From VYFG01 sp965213885 (GTDB taxonomy: Bacteria > Pseudomonadota > Gammaproteobacteria > Arenicellales > Poriferihabitantaceae): DNA of 64,000 nt. The stretch covers positions 2,418,001-2,482,000 of the forward strand of contig OZ243919.1 in assembly GCA_965213885.1 (NCBI GenBank), in the 5' to 3' direction. The position numbers and the translations under genes are program-made. The notes under the pieces were generated by a model, which was not told where the DNA came from, did no database searches, and worked only from the letters and a program-made list of their open reading frames with translations. The stretch's first letter is position 1, and each line of letters starts with the position of its first letter. This document shows positions 26,326 to 34,734 of this stretch, piece after piece.

Positions 26326-28356
26326 ATGACATCCATCAAAGTGCCGGAGAACGCGAAAAAGCACCCGGGAATCTGTGATTCTGTCAGGCATACCGAGCAT
26401 TGCTGGATTGCCATGCCCGACGGCGTCAGGCTCTCCGCGCGCATCTGGCAGCCGGCAGGCCGGGGATCCTTTCCGGCAATCCTTGAATACATCCCGTATC
26501 GCAAGCGCGACATGGTGCGCGCGAGGGATGAACGGAACCACCCCTATTTCGCAGCCCACGGTTATGTGTGCCTCCGGGTCGACATGCGTGGCTCCGGCGA
26601 CAGCGAGGGACACATGCCGGACATGTATTCGGACGATGAACTGGCCGACGCCCGGCATGTCATCGAGTGGATCGCCAAACAGGAATGGTGCTCCGGACGT
26701 GTCGGCATGTTCGGCACCTCCTGGGGCGGAACCGCGAGCCTGCAGGCCGCCGTGGATGCGCCCGACGCCCTGAAAGCGGTCATCGCCAATTGCGCGACGG
26801 CGGACCGTTTTGAAGACGACATCCACTGGACGGGCGGCACCCTGTTGACCGACAGTTTCGAGTGGGGAGCGACATTGCCGGCCATTCTGGCCGCCCCGCC
26901 GGATGCCGCGACCGTGGGGGGCAGGTGGCGGGAGCAGTGGGAGGAGCGCCTGCGAAATCTTTCATTCCCGCTCGATGCCTGGATCCGGCAGCGAACCCGG
27001 GGCGAGTACTGGCGGCACGGCTCGGTGAAGTTCAGTGCCGGGCGGCTCTCATGCCCCGTCCTGTCCATCGGCGGATGGTCCGACCGGTATTCGAATTCCG
27101 TCATGGGACTGGTGCGGGCCCGGCCGGATATCTGCTGGGGTGTCGTCGGCCCCTGGGGACACCACTATCCGGATCAGGGAGAGCCCGGTCCCACGATCGG
27201 CTTTCAGGACCTGGCGCTTGAGTGGTGGGACCATTGGCTCGGGAACGAGACCGGAGACGTCCGGAACTGGCCCCGCCTCAGGCTCTGGCGGCGGGAATTC
27301 GATCCACCCGTGGACCGGCTTGCCAAGCGAAACGGGGACTGGATCGAAACGGACGGTCACGAAGAAGCCGGTTGCGCCACGTTGTGCCTGACCACAGGCG
27401 GTCTGACGGGCCGTCCCCCGGCAGAAACCCGATCCCTCGAAATCCCCAATAATCTGCGTCATGGGGAATGCGCCGGAGACACCGGTTTTTTCGGGCGGGT
27501 TGGCGGCTTGCCGCTTGACCAGACGGCGGATGACGGCCGTTCGCTCTGTTTCGATTCCGCCCCGCTTGAAGAGGACCTCGTTCTGGTCGGCCATGCCGAG
27601 CTGTCCTGCGACATCACGCGCGATCTGGTGGAGGCGCAGCTCGTGTGCCGCCTTTGTGAAGTCACGCCCGACGGCCGCACCAACCTCGTGGTCCGGCAGG
27701 TTCGCAACCTGGCCCTCGACGGGGAACTCGACACCGTGTCACCCTTCTCCGCCGGGAAATCCGTCCGTTACCGTATTCGACTGCCGTCCACTGCCTACCG
27801 GTTTGCCCGGGGCAACCGTATCCGGCTGGCACTCGGAACATCGTACTGGCCCCTGGTCTGGCCTGCATCCCGACCCGCTTCCATCAGCGTCCTGACTCAG
27901 GGGGCCGAGCTGAACCTGCCCACCCTCACTCATACGATGGGGTTGTCGGTGCCGTTTCCCGAGGCCCGGGAACTTCCGGTGCGGGAATCCTGGGAAAGCG
28001 AATCCGAGGGGCCGTTGCAAAGGGAACCGGCGAAGCTCGCCGATGGCCGGGTTGATTCGTCCTGGACCCTTCCACGCGTCACGCTCCGATTCCCGGAAGA
28101 AAACCTCGCTATTTCAATTCGGACCTCGGCACACTACCGGATCGACACGACAGATCCGGGTATTCTGATTTGCACGATGGATCATATGATCGAGATCTGC
28201 CGGGAGGATGGGGCTGCCCGAATCCGGAGTTCGTTGTTCTCAAAGGCCGGTCGCAGCGAGCTGGAAGTCAAATCCACCCTGTCCGTGCACTGGAACCGGG
28301 AGGAAGTGGCTGAAAAAGTCTGGCGCTATTCTTATCCACCACCTTTTTACCGATGA
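26326..28356 (+). CDS. CocE/NonD-family hydrolase (second paralogue)
   Basis: 676 residues, colinear with the CocE-like gene at 18710-20710. Shared marks are EYIPYRKRD, LRVDMRGSGDSEG and nucleophile S132 in GTSWGG, the cap region, and a C-terminal beta domain with FARGNRIRLALGTSYWPLVWP. It has no signal peptide. It is transcribed divergently from the binding-protein gene across a 237-bp gap that probably holds both promoters. Two divergent paralogues around one importer suggest different bond or side-chain specificities on a related set of substrates. Confidence 0.85.
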   Translation: MTSIKVPENAKKHPGICDSVRHTEHCWIAMPDGVRLSARIWQPAGRGSFPAILEYIPYRKRDMVRARDERNHPYFAAHGYVCLRVDMRGSGDSEGHMPDMYSDDELADARHVIEWIAKQEWCSGRVGMFGTSWGGTASLQAAVDAPDALKAVIANCATADRFEDDIHWTGGTLLTDSFEWGATLPAILAAPPDAATVGGRWREQWEERLRNLSFPLDAWIRQRTRGEYWRHGSVKFSAGRLSCPVLSIGGWSDRYSNSVMGLVRARPDICWGVVGPWGHHYPDQGEPGPTIGFQDLALEWWDHWLGNETGDVRNWPRLRLWRREFDPPVDRLAKRNGDWIETDGHEEAGCATLCLTTGGLTGRPPAETRSLEIPNNLRHGECAGDTGFFGRVGGLPLDQTADDGRSLCFDSAPLEEDLVLVGHAELSCDITRDLVEAQLVCRLCEVTPDGRTNLVVRQVRNLALDGELDTVSPFSAGKSVRYRIRLPSTAYRFARGNRIRLALGTSYWPLVWPASRPASISVLTQGAELNLPTLTHTMGLSVPFPEARELPVRESWESESEGPLQREPAKLADGRVDSSWTLPRVTLRFPEENLAISIRTSAHYRIDTTDPGILICTMDHMIEICREDGAARIRSSLFSKAGRSELEVKSTLSVHWNREEVAEKVWRYSYPPPFYR

Positions 28357-28556
28357 GAGCCTTTCGAGGTGAAACACACCATATCCGGAGTGTGGTCCGG
28401 GTAATGCCGGTCCCAGACGACTGTAGCCCCGGACGGCATTGAGTCCCTTCCATGGCGCACTCTAACGCACTCGACGGCAATCATGAGCTTGATAAATCTC
28501 GTACCGGGGTACAGACTTGGATTTAACGCACACCACGACACAACGAGTTTGACAGA

Positions 28557-29189
28557 ATGAAACCAGTCAACATCACACTCTATCGCTGGGCTGGCGAGTG
28601 GGGACCATTCAAGGTGAAAATTCCCTGTGGCGAATGCTCGCTGACCAAGGATGTCATCGCCGATGTGGTAGAGACCGAACTTGGGGGAATTCCGGTCGAG
28701 GTCGATACCCGGGATTGGCTGTCGGAATGGTGGAAACCGTTGCCGAAGGGTGGCTGGCACGCGCCGATCGTTCTTGTGGAGGGCCGCATCATCAGCCAGG
28801 GCGCGGCGCTCAACCGGGGAGTATTGACCCAGGCCATTATCGAGGCCTATGCCGGACGGGCCCCCATCAGCGGGAACCGGCTATTCGGCAAGGAGACCTG
28901 TCCGCACTGCGTACGTGCCAAAGGTTACCTGGATCATGCAGGGATCACCTATACCTATCACGACGTTGTGCGTGAACCGGCGTCGCTGTATGAAATGCTC
29001 GCGCGGGTGAAGCCGATTGTTGGGCCCAAGACCCCAGTCACGGTTCCTCAAATCTGGGTCGACGGAAATTATGTCGGTGGCGCGGACATGCTGGCTGAAA
29101 TCGTCGAAAGCGAAGTTGAACCGAATCCTGACCGGGGACAATGCTCGATTTCTCCTGGAAGGATAGCATCCGAAATGCGAACAAAATAG
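28557..29189 (+). CDS. tandem thioredoxin-fold protein with C-terminal glutaredoxin domain
   Basis: 210 residues in two halves. Residues 1-100 form a thioredoxin-like unit with a C24-G-E-C27 motif and WHAPIVLVEGRIISQGAALN (cis-Pro-like region). Residues 105-195 are a glutaredoxin with C115-P-H-C118, TVPQIWVDGNYVGGADML and the GG glutathione contact. The second half probably reduces disulfides or glutathione mixed disulfides. The first half could deliver electrons or handle a metal or metalloid. Such fusions are uncommon. The gene stands alone before a transposase stub. Confidence 0.75.
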   Translation: MKPVNITLYRWAGEWGPFKVKIPCGECSLTKDVIADVVETELGGIPVEVDTRDWLSEWWKPLPKGGWHAPIVLVEGRIISQGAALNRGVLTQAIIEAYAGRAPISGNRLFGKETCPHCVRAKGYLDHAGITYTYHDVVREPASLYEMLARVKPIVGPKTPVTVPQIWVDGNYVGGADMLAEIVESEVEPNPDRGQCSISPGRIASEMRTK

Positions 29190-29299
29190 TAACGCCACCA
29201 TGAGACAGCAGTTCTCATTTTGGTTTTGTCGGGTGCCTGTTGAGTGTTTCACTGTCTTTGCAGTTGGGTGGATCCGGTTACGGAGACGAGGCGGGGAAG

Positions 29300-29629
29300 T
29301 CAGGGAGGCTGTGCCGTAGGTCCGCCGGTGGCGAGCAGGGTCATGAGGTCGTTCCAGGAGGGGAACACCTGGTATTCGGTGACGGTGCGCAGGTGTTCGA
29401 ACAGGCGTCTGCGGGTGCCGAGGCGCTGCCGGGCCTGCCGCCAGAGGGCTTCGGCGAGTTCGCAGACGGTGTGCAGTGCAAAGGCGAGCAGGTTGAGGAC
29501 GACGAGCACGGCGGCGAGGGTATCCTTGCCGTGGCCGAAGTTGTGTTCGAGGTGGTAGCCGTGCTGCTTGAGGACGTTGAAGGTTTCGTTCTCGATCTTC
29601 CATATGACGAAAATCGCGCGACCGAGCAC
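29300..29629 (-). mobile_element. C-terminal transposase fragment
   Basis: The minus-strand frame reads WKIENETFNVLKQHGYHLEHNFGHGKDTLAAVLV... LAFALHTVCELAEALW. This is the last catalytic motif (E of DDE, in the ENETFN stretch) and C-terminal tail of an IS4-type transposase. The N-terminal part and catalytic aspartates are missing, so it cannot move. It lies 110 bases downstream of the convergent double thioredoxin gene. Confidence 0.75.
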
Positions 29630-30111
29630 AGGCTGATATTCTGTACACTGATGAGACGCAGCACCTCAAGCTGCAGAGTGTGCACGTCGGCACCCTCGCA
29701 TGCGCGGCCTTCGGGTCCGGTGCCACAGCGAAATTCCGGGACAGGTCCCGAAATCCCGCATGGGGGGATTTCTCCATGGGGAGTTCACTTCGCCGGTCCG
29801 GAGTTCCTGTGACAAACGGAAGCGGCATCACTCGACCGGAAGATACCGGGCAGGCCCTTGTGTTGGATGATGGCCTCTGTCAGGATCTCCCGGAGTCGAG
29901 ATTGATTCCGTTTATGGTCGGAATGGGCGTCTTGAGGCGCTGATTTCCCGCCGCCGCCATCCCCCCATTCGGGCTACACCCTCATTCCGGGATAGTGGCG
30001 AGGGATGTACTTCGAAGTGGAAGCGGGGAATGAGATACAAAGATAGCTCATACAATCGGAAAAACTGTCGAACGATTGGTATAAACCCCTGAACCCTACC
30101 CGGTATTCACC
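29630..30111. other. intergenic remainder after the transposase fragment
   Basis: No gene is supported. It contains a GGGACAGGTCCC palindrome (about 29741-29752) within short-repeat-like sequence, and a TATAAA (30080-30085) that could be the -10 of the YciI gene. The open frames here look like debris. Confidence 0.4.
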
Positions 30112-30411
30112 ATGTTCTATGCAATCTATGCTCTTGACCAGGCCGACTCCCTGGCACACCGCCTGCAGGCGCGTCCTGCCCATGTTGAACGACTGAAGGA
30201 TCTGGTCGAGGAAGGCAGGCTGCTGCTCGCCGGCCCACTGCCCGCGGTGGACAGCGAGGATCCGGGGCCCGCCGGATTCAGCGGAAGCCTGATCATCGCG
30301 GAATTCGATTCGCTGGCTGATGCCAGGGCTTGGGCTGATGAGGACCCTTACGTGGCAGCCGGAGTCTACGAATCGGTCGAAGTGAAGCCCTTCAAGAAAG
30401 TGCTGCCCTGA
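30112..30411 (+). CDS. YciI-family protein
   Basis: 99 residues, full length for YciI: MFYAIYALDQADSLAHRLQARPAHVERL.. with the conserved His, GRLLLAGPLPA, SLIIAEFDSLADARAWADEDPYVAAGVYESVEVKPFKKV. YciI proteins adopt a ferredoxin-like fold related to muconolactone isomerase, with a His-Asp pair as probable active site. The reaction is unknown in most species. Convergent with the DUF455 gene. Confidence 0.88.
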   Translation: MFYAIYALDQADSLAHRLQARPAHVERLKDLVEEGRLLLAGPLPAVDSEDPGPAGFSGSLIIAEFDSLADARAWADEDPYVAAGVYESVEVKPFKKVLP

Positions 30412-30432
30412 AACCCGGCCGAATCGGCGGTT

Positions 30433-31287
30433 TCACTGCGGACGAATTGATCCCGGTACCGCCGTCTTCGACCTGCCCCGCGCCGGGCGTGCGGCGGATT
30501 CCAGTTGGCGCAGCCATGCATCATCAAATCCTGCCGCCCGGCGACGGTCGATGTTCAGCGGCCCCAAGGGCCGGTTCGGCAGGTATGTCTCCAGCAGGGA
30601 AAAGAACGTCGGCACCGGATCCAGGCCACGTTTCCCGCACGCCCAGCGGTACCAGGACACTCCGATGGCGACGTGGCGCTCCTCCTCCTCGAGGATGCAT
30701 TCCAGGAGATTGGCGCTCCTGTCATCCCCCACATCCCGGAGGCGGCAAATCATGCCGGGCGTAACATCCAGTCCCCGCGCCTCCATCACGCAGGGGACCA
30801 TGGCCATGCGGCCGACAAGATCATGTGCAGTCCTGCATGCAACGTCCCACAAACCGTTATGGGCCGGGAAGTCCCCGTAGCAATATCCCAGCTCCTCCAG
30901 CCGATCCTCCAGCATGGCGTGGTGCCGGGCCTCATCCCGCGCCACCTCCAGCCAGTCCCGGTAATATTCATCCGGCAGGCCGCCGAAACGGTACACCGCG
31001 TCCAGGGCCAGGTTGATGGCATTGAACTCGATATGGGCGATGGCATGCAGAAAACAGGCCCGTCCCCCGATCGTCCCCAGGGAACGTCTCGGCACCTCCC
31101 GGGGATCCACCAGGTGCAGCCGGTCGGGGTACCCGGGCATGGACATCTCCCTGTCGGCGGTAGGCCTGTCCCCAGGCAAAACACCTGCCTCCAGCAGACG
31201 CTGCACAATCTCCAGTTTTTCAGCTGCCTCCCTGGCCTTCAGGGCCGCAAGTACCTCCGATCCGAAATCGCCCGTCGGCTCACTCAC
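30433..31287 (-). CDS. DUF455 ferritin-like protein
   Basis: 284 residues from a GTG at 31287 that overlaps the dnaQ stop by eight bases; the longer frame to 31425 runs back inside dnaQ. Helical bundle with metal-ligand patterns HAIAHIEFNAINLALD, EVARDEARHHAMLEDRL and CILEEEERHVAIGVSWYRW. These are the Glu and ExxH pairs of a di-iron ferritin-like fold. The family has no firmly known function; oxidase or oxygenase-like chemistry is likely from the fold. Confidence 0.8.
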   Translation of the reverse strand: MSEPTGDFGSEVLAALKAREAAEKLEIVQRLLEAGVLPGDRPTADREMSMPGYPDRLHLVDPREVPRRSLGTIGGRACFLHAIAHIEFNAINLALDAVYRFGGLPDEYYRDWLEVARDEARHHAMLEDRLEELGYCYGDFPAHNGLWDVACRTAHDLVGRMAMVPCVMEARGLDVTPGMICRLRDVGDDRSANLLECILEEEERHVAIGVSWYRWACGKRGLDPVPTFFSLLETYLPNRPLGPLNIDRRRAAGFDDAWLRQLESAARPARGRSKTAVPGSIRPQ

Positions 31288-32035
31288 CAGATTTGATGTG
31301 TCGCCAGACGACCTTGCCGGGTGCCTCCTGGTCCAGGAGCCCCAGCCAGCGTTCATGTTCGGCGAGTTCCTCTGCACTGGCCCGCACCAGGGGTGTGGGA
31401 CCAAGGCCGACGGATCCCGGCGCACCGGACCCGTTACCGATATTCCCGCCGTTGGAATGACCGGGCAACACCCCCCCGGTACGGGTCAGGTCCTCCGATT
31501 CCCCCAACAGGGAGATCTGGCCACCGGTCATGGCCAGGTACACGTCCGCCAGGATTTCCGCATCCAGCAACGCGCCGTGATACTGGCGTTGACTGTTGTC
31601 CACGTCGTAGCGCTTGCAAAGCGCATCCAGGCTGTTCTTCTGGCCCGGATGCCTGTGCCGGGCCAGGACGAGGGTGTCCAGTACCTCGCAGTTTTCCTGG
31701 ATCACGTTCTCGCCAAGTCCCGCCTGTGAGAATTCATGGTTGAGAAACGCGATGTCGAACGGGGCGTTGTGGATGATCAGTTCCGCGCCCCTGATAAAGG
31801 ACAGCAAGTCTTCCGCCAGCTCCCCGAACCGCGGCTTGTCTTCCAGCGTATCGAGCGTGATGCCATGAATCTCGATCGCCGCCTCGTCGATCTCGCGATC
31901 GGGGTTGAGGTAGTGGTGAAACTCGTTTCGGGTCAACCGACGATTGATCATCTCCAGGCAGCCGATCTCGATGATCTTGTGATCCTTCACCGGCTCAAGA
32001 CCCGTGGTTTCCGTATCCAGTATGACCTGTCGCAT
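31280..32035 (-). CDS. dnaQ: DNA polymerase III epsilon subunit (3'-5' proofreading exonuclease)
   Basis: 251 residues. The DEDDh exonuclease motifs are complete: D7 and E9 in ILDTETTGLEP, D94 in NAPFDIAF, H153 in QYHGALLDAE and D158. The C-terminal tail (about 75 residues, Gly-rich linker then SAEELAEHERWLGLL) is the part that contacts the polymerase alpha subunit. The adjacent rnhA is a standard gammaproteobacterial partner, but here both lie on the same strand. Confidence 0.95.
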   Translation of the reverse strand: MRQVILDTETTGLEPVKDHKIIEIGCLEMINRRLTRNEFHHYLNPDREIDEAAIEIHGITLDTLEDKPRFGELAEDLLSFIRGAELIIHNAPFDIAFLNHEFSQAGLGENVIQENCEVLDTLVLARHRHPGQKNSLDALCKRYDVDNSQRQYHGALLDAEILADVYLAMTGGQISLLGESEDLTRTGGVLPGHSNGGNIGNGSGAPGSVGLGPTPLVRASAEELAEHERWLGLLDQEAPGKVVWRHIKSGE

Positions 32036-32037
32036 AT

Positions 32038-32496
32038 TCAGTTCACCGTTGATGTATCTGATCCCATCGCGTCGATGGCCTCGTTGGCGAGCCTGTCCGC
32101 CCGCTCATTGCCCGGATTTCCGGAATGTCCCTTTACCCAGTACCACCGGATCCGGTGCTGTCCCCGCAGCGCATCCAGGCGCTCCCAGAGGTCCCGGTTC
32201 TTTACCGGCTGGCGGGCAGCGGTCTGCCAGTGGTTTTTCTTCCAGGTCTTGAGCCATTCGGTCACCCCGCGCCGAAGATACTGGGAATCAGTATGGATTT
32301 CCACTTCACAGGGTCGTTTGAGGGCTTCCAGCGCCCTGATGGCGGCGAGAAGCTCCATGCGGTTGTTGGTAGTGTCAGGATCCCCCCCTTTCAGTTCCCT
32401 GCGGTGTTTGCCCGACAGCAGGACAGCCCCCCAGCCTCCCGGTCCGGGATTGCCGCGGCACGCACCGTCCGTGTAGATGCTGACCGTCTGCCCCAC
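32038..32496 (-). CDS. rnhA: ribonuclease HI
   Basis: 152 residues with catalytic D10 (IYTDGACRGNPG), E48 (NNRMELLAA), D70 (HTDSQYL), H124 (VKGHSGNPGNE) and D134. The basic protrusion WLKTWKKNHWQT is typical of bacterial type 1 enzymes. It removes RNA from RNA-DNA hybrids. Only two bases separate its stop from the dnaQ start. Confidence 0.96.
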   Translation of the reverse strand: MGQTVSIYTDGACRGNPGPGGWGAVLLSGKHRRELKGGDPDTTNNRMELLAAIRALEALKRPCEVEIHTDSQYLRRGVTEWLKTWKKNHWQTAARQPVKNRDLWERLDALRGQHRIRWYWVKGHSGNPGNERADRLANEAIDAMGSDTSTVN

Positions 32497-32520
32497 CCGA
32501 TGTCGCCGATAAAGATACGA

Positions 32521-33381
32521 TTACGTGTTTCGGGCAAGATCCTTCGCCACCAGCCGAAGCCGGTCCCGGGAGGCCGTGTCGGCGTGCCCGGCGGGCATCC
32601 TCGAGGCTGTGACGGCGGGCCTGGCAATGGCCGGTATGAACCGGCGCCAGGCCAGGCGCTTCCCGCTGGAGCCGCTCGCGAATTCGCGCTTTCGCCCCAC
32701 GATCATGTACACGGCACCGAGACCCGGCCACCACCGGTCCCCCATGCGGTCCATGAAATCCAGCTTGTCCCGCCAGCGTGCACTCTGCAAGGGCAGCTGG
32801 TAGGCCAGCATGCAGGCCCCGACGATGTCGATCCCCAGCAGGGACAGCCAGTCCTGTACCCGTCCGGCCCTGTAGTGTTGACGGCCGCACCAGGGCAACG
32901 GCCTGACATTGCCGAACCGGGATCCGGAGGCGAGACGATGCAGTCCCCAGGGGCTGATCTGGTTGAAGCCGGTGATGATCACGCACCCTTCCGGAACCAG
33001 TATCTGGTTGACTTCGCGCAGCACCCGGTGCGGATCGTCACAGAAGTCCAGTGCATGAGGCATCACGATGAGGCTGTGGGCTTTCTCGCCGAAGGGCAGC
33101 GCCCCCGGTTGCGCGATCATTACCCGGAAGGCCTGGGCGTCGTCATCGCCGCCCCGCCCCTCTTCCAGCCGTGACATGGACTCAACGGTGGGCAGGGCGA
33201 TGAACCGTGTACCCACCTCCACGTCGTCCAGTTTCCTGAGATAATCCCGTTCCGGCAGGCCGATCTGCAATGTCGATGGATAGTATCCCGCAGGAATCAG
33301 TTTCCGGCAACGACCGCACTCCTCTTCCAGGAGCCACCGTCCCAGGGAAGTTCCGAACCAGGTGGTCTCAGGAGTTTTCAA
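32521..33381 (-). CDS. SAM-dependent methyltransferase-like protein
   Basis: 286 residues of the methyltransferase group found beside rnhA/dnaQ in Gammaproteobacteria (YafS-like). The core VMPHALDFCDDPHRVLREVNQILVPEGCVIITGFN matches the post-II region, and YMIVGRKR the last strand. The usual glycine-rich motif I is replaced by a divergent N-terminal part (LPTVESMSRLEEG), so SAM binding is unproven. A Cys pair (ECGRC) occurs near residue 22. The gloB gene often found next to this family is absent. Confidence 0.75.
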   Translation of the reverse strand: MKTPETTWFGTSLGRWLLEEECGRCRKLIPAGYYPSTLQIGLPERDYLRKLDDVEVGTRFIALPTVESMSRLEEGRGGDDDAQAFRVMIAQPGALPFGEKAHSLIVMPHALDFCDDPHRVLREVNQILVPEGCVIITGFNQISPWGLHRLASGSRFGNVRPLPWCGRQHYRAGRVQDWLSLLGIDIVGACMLAYQLPLQSARWRDKLDFMDRMGDRWWPGLGAVYMIVGRKREFASGSSGKRLAWRRFIPAIARPAVTASRMPAGHADTASRDRLRLVAKDLARNT

Positions 33382-33472
33382 GCTTCATCCGGGTAAAATG
33401 GTCCGAGAAAGGTTCACGCAGCCCGTTGTTGATACTATCATCCGGCCAGTATTCTAACCCCGTTGACCTTTC

Positions 33473-34621
33473 ATGTCCGCTCTAGAACACTCTCTTTCAG
33501 GCACTGCGTCCCTTGCCAGGGAACTGGTCCGCCGGCCCTCGATCACGCCCGAAGATGGCGGTTGCCAGACACTGATCGCGGAACGCCTGGCGGGTTCCGG
33601 TTTCCACTGCGAAACCATCGACCGCGGCGGTGTCACCAACAGCTGGATCCGGCGCGGGGAAGCAAGACCCCTGTTGGTGCTCGCGGGTCATACCGACGTG
33701 GTACCGACGGGACCTGAATCCGAGTGGCGCCACCCGCCCTTCGAGGGAGTGATCGCCGGGGGCATGCTGCACGGCAGGGGGGCCGCGGACATGAAGGGCA
33801 GCGTCGCGGCATTCGTCTGCGCCTGTGAGCAGTTCGTTGCCGCGCATCCCGAGCACGGGGGTTCGATCTCGCTCCTGATCACCAGCGACGAGGAGGGGGT
33901 CGCGCGGGACGGTACCCGGGCGGTGCTGGACGTGCTGTCCGAACGGGGGGAGCAAATCGACCTGTGCATCGTCGGGGAGCCTTCCAGCACCAGGGAACTC
34001 GGGGACGTGATCAAGGTGGGCCGTCGCGGCTCCCTCGGCGCCACCGTCAGGATCCAGGGGAAACAGGGCCATATCGCCTATCCGCAACTCGCGCACAACC
34101 CGATCCACTCCGCGTTGCCCGCGCTCCGTGAGCTGGTGGAAGCCGAATGGGATCGGGGTAACCGGGACTTCCAGCCCACCAGCCTGCAGATCTCCAACAT
34201 CCACGCCGGAACCGGGGCGCACAACATCATCCCGGGCACCCTGGAGGTGGAGATGAATTTCCGCTTTTCCCCGGAGGTCACCGAGGATCACCTGCGGCAA
34301 TCCACGGAGGCGCTCCTGGCCCGTCACGGTCTCGACTTCACCGCGGACTGGTTGCTGAGCGGCCCACCGTTCCAATCCGGCGATGGCGAGCTCCGTGAAG
34401 CCGTGGCGGACAGCGTGCGGGACGTCACCGGACGGGTGCCGGAATACTCTACCGCCGGCGGGACGTCGGACGGGCGCTTCATCGCCCCGACGGGCGCCCA
34501 GGTCGTGGAACTGGGCCCGGTGAACGCCACCATCCACCAGATCGATGAATGCGTGTCCCTGGCGGATCTGGAACTCCTGACGCAGTGCTACGTCGGCGCG
34601 ATGAAGCGGCTGCTGCTGTGA
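33473..34621 (+). CDS. dapE: succinyl-diaminopimelate desuccinylase
   Basis: 382 residues, M20 metallopeptidase fold. Metal ligands and catalytic residues are H73 and D75 (LAGHTDVVPTG), D106 (GRGAADMKG), E140 (catalytic) and E141 (SDEEG), E168 in VGEPSS, and the C-terminal H in NATIHQIDE. TAGGTSDGRFI is the DapE-specific substrate loop. It removes succinate in lysine and peptidoglycan precursor synthesis. Divergent from the methyltransferase gene. Confidence 0.95.
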   Translation: MSALEHSLSGTASLARELVRRPSITPEDGGCQTLIAERLAGSGFHCETIDRGGVTNSWIRRGEARPLLVLAGHTDVVPTGPESEWRHPPFEGVIAGGMLHGRGAADMKGSVAAFVCACEQFVAAHPEHGGSISLLITSDEEGVARDGTRAVLDVLSERGEQIDLCIVGEPSSTRELGDVIKVGRRGSLGATVRIQGKQGHIAYPQLAHNPIHSALPALRELVEAEWDRGNRDFQPTSLQISNIHAGTGAHNIIPGTLEVEMNFRFSPEVTEDHLRQSTEALLARHGLDFTADWLLSGPPFQSGDGELREAVADSVRDVTGRVPEYSTAGGTSDGRFIAPTGAQVVELGPVNATIHQIDECVSLADLELLTQCYVGAMKRLLL

Positions 34622-34734
34622 CGCCGCCTGTCCCCGGTCACTCCCCGACCTGTTCCCGCGCCCCGTTCCCGCCCACCTCCTGCCTGTCCGTTGATTAGGC
34701 TATACTCCACGCCCGTTTTTTGACCGTCCACGGC

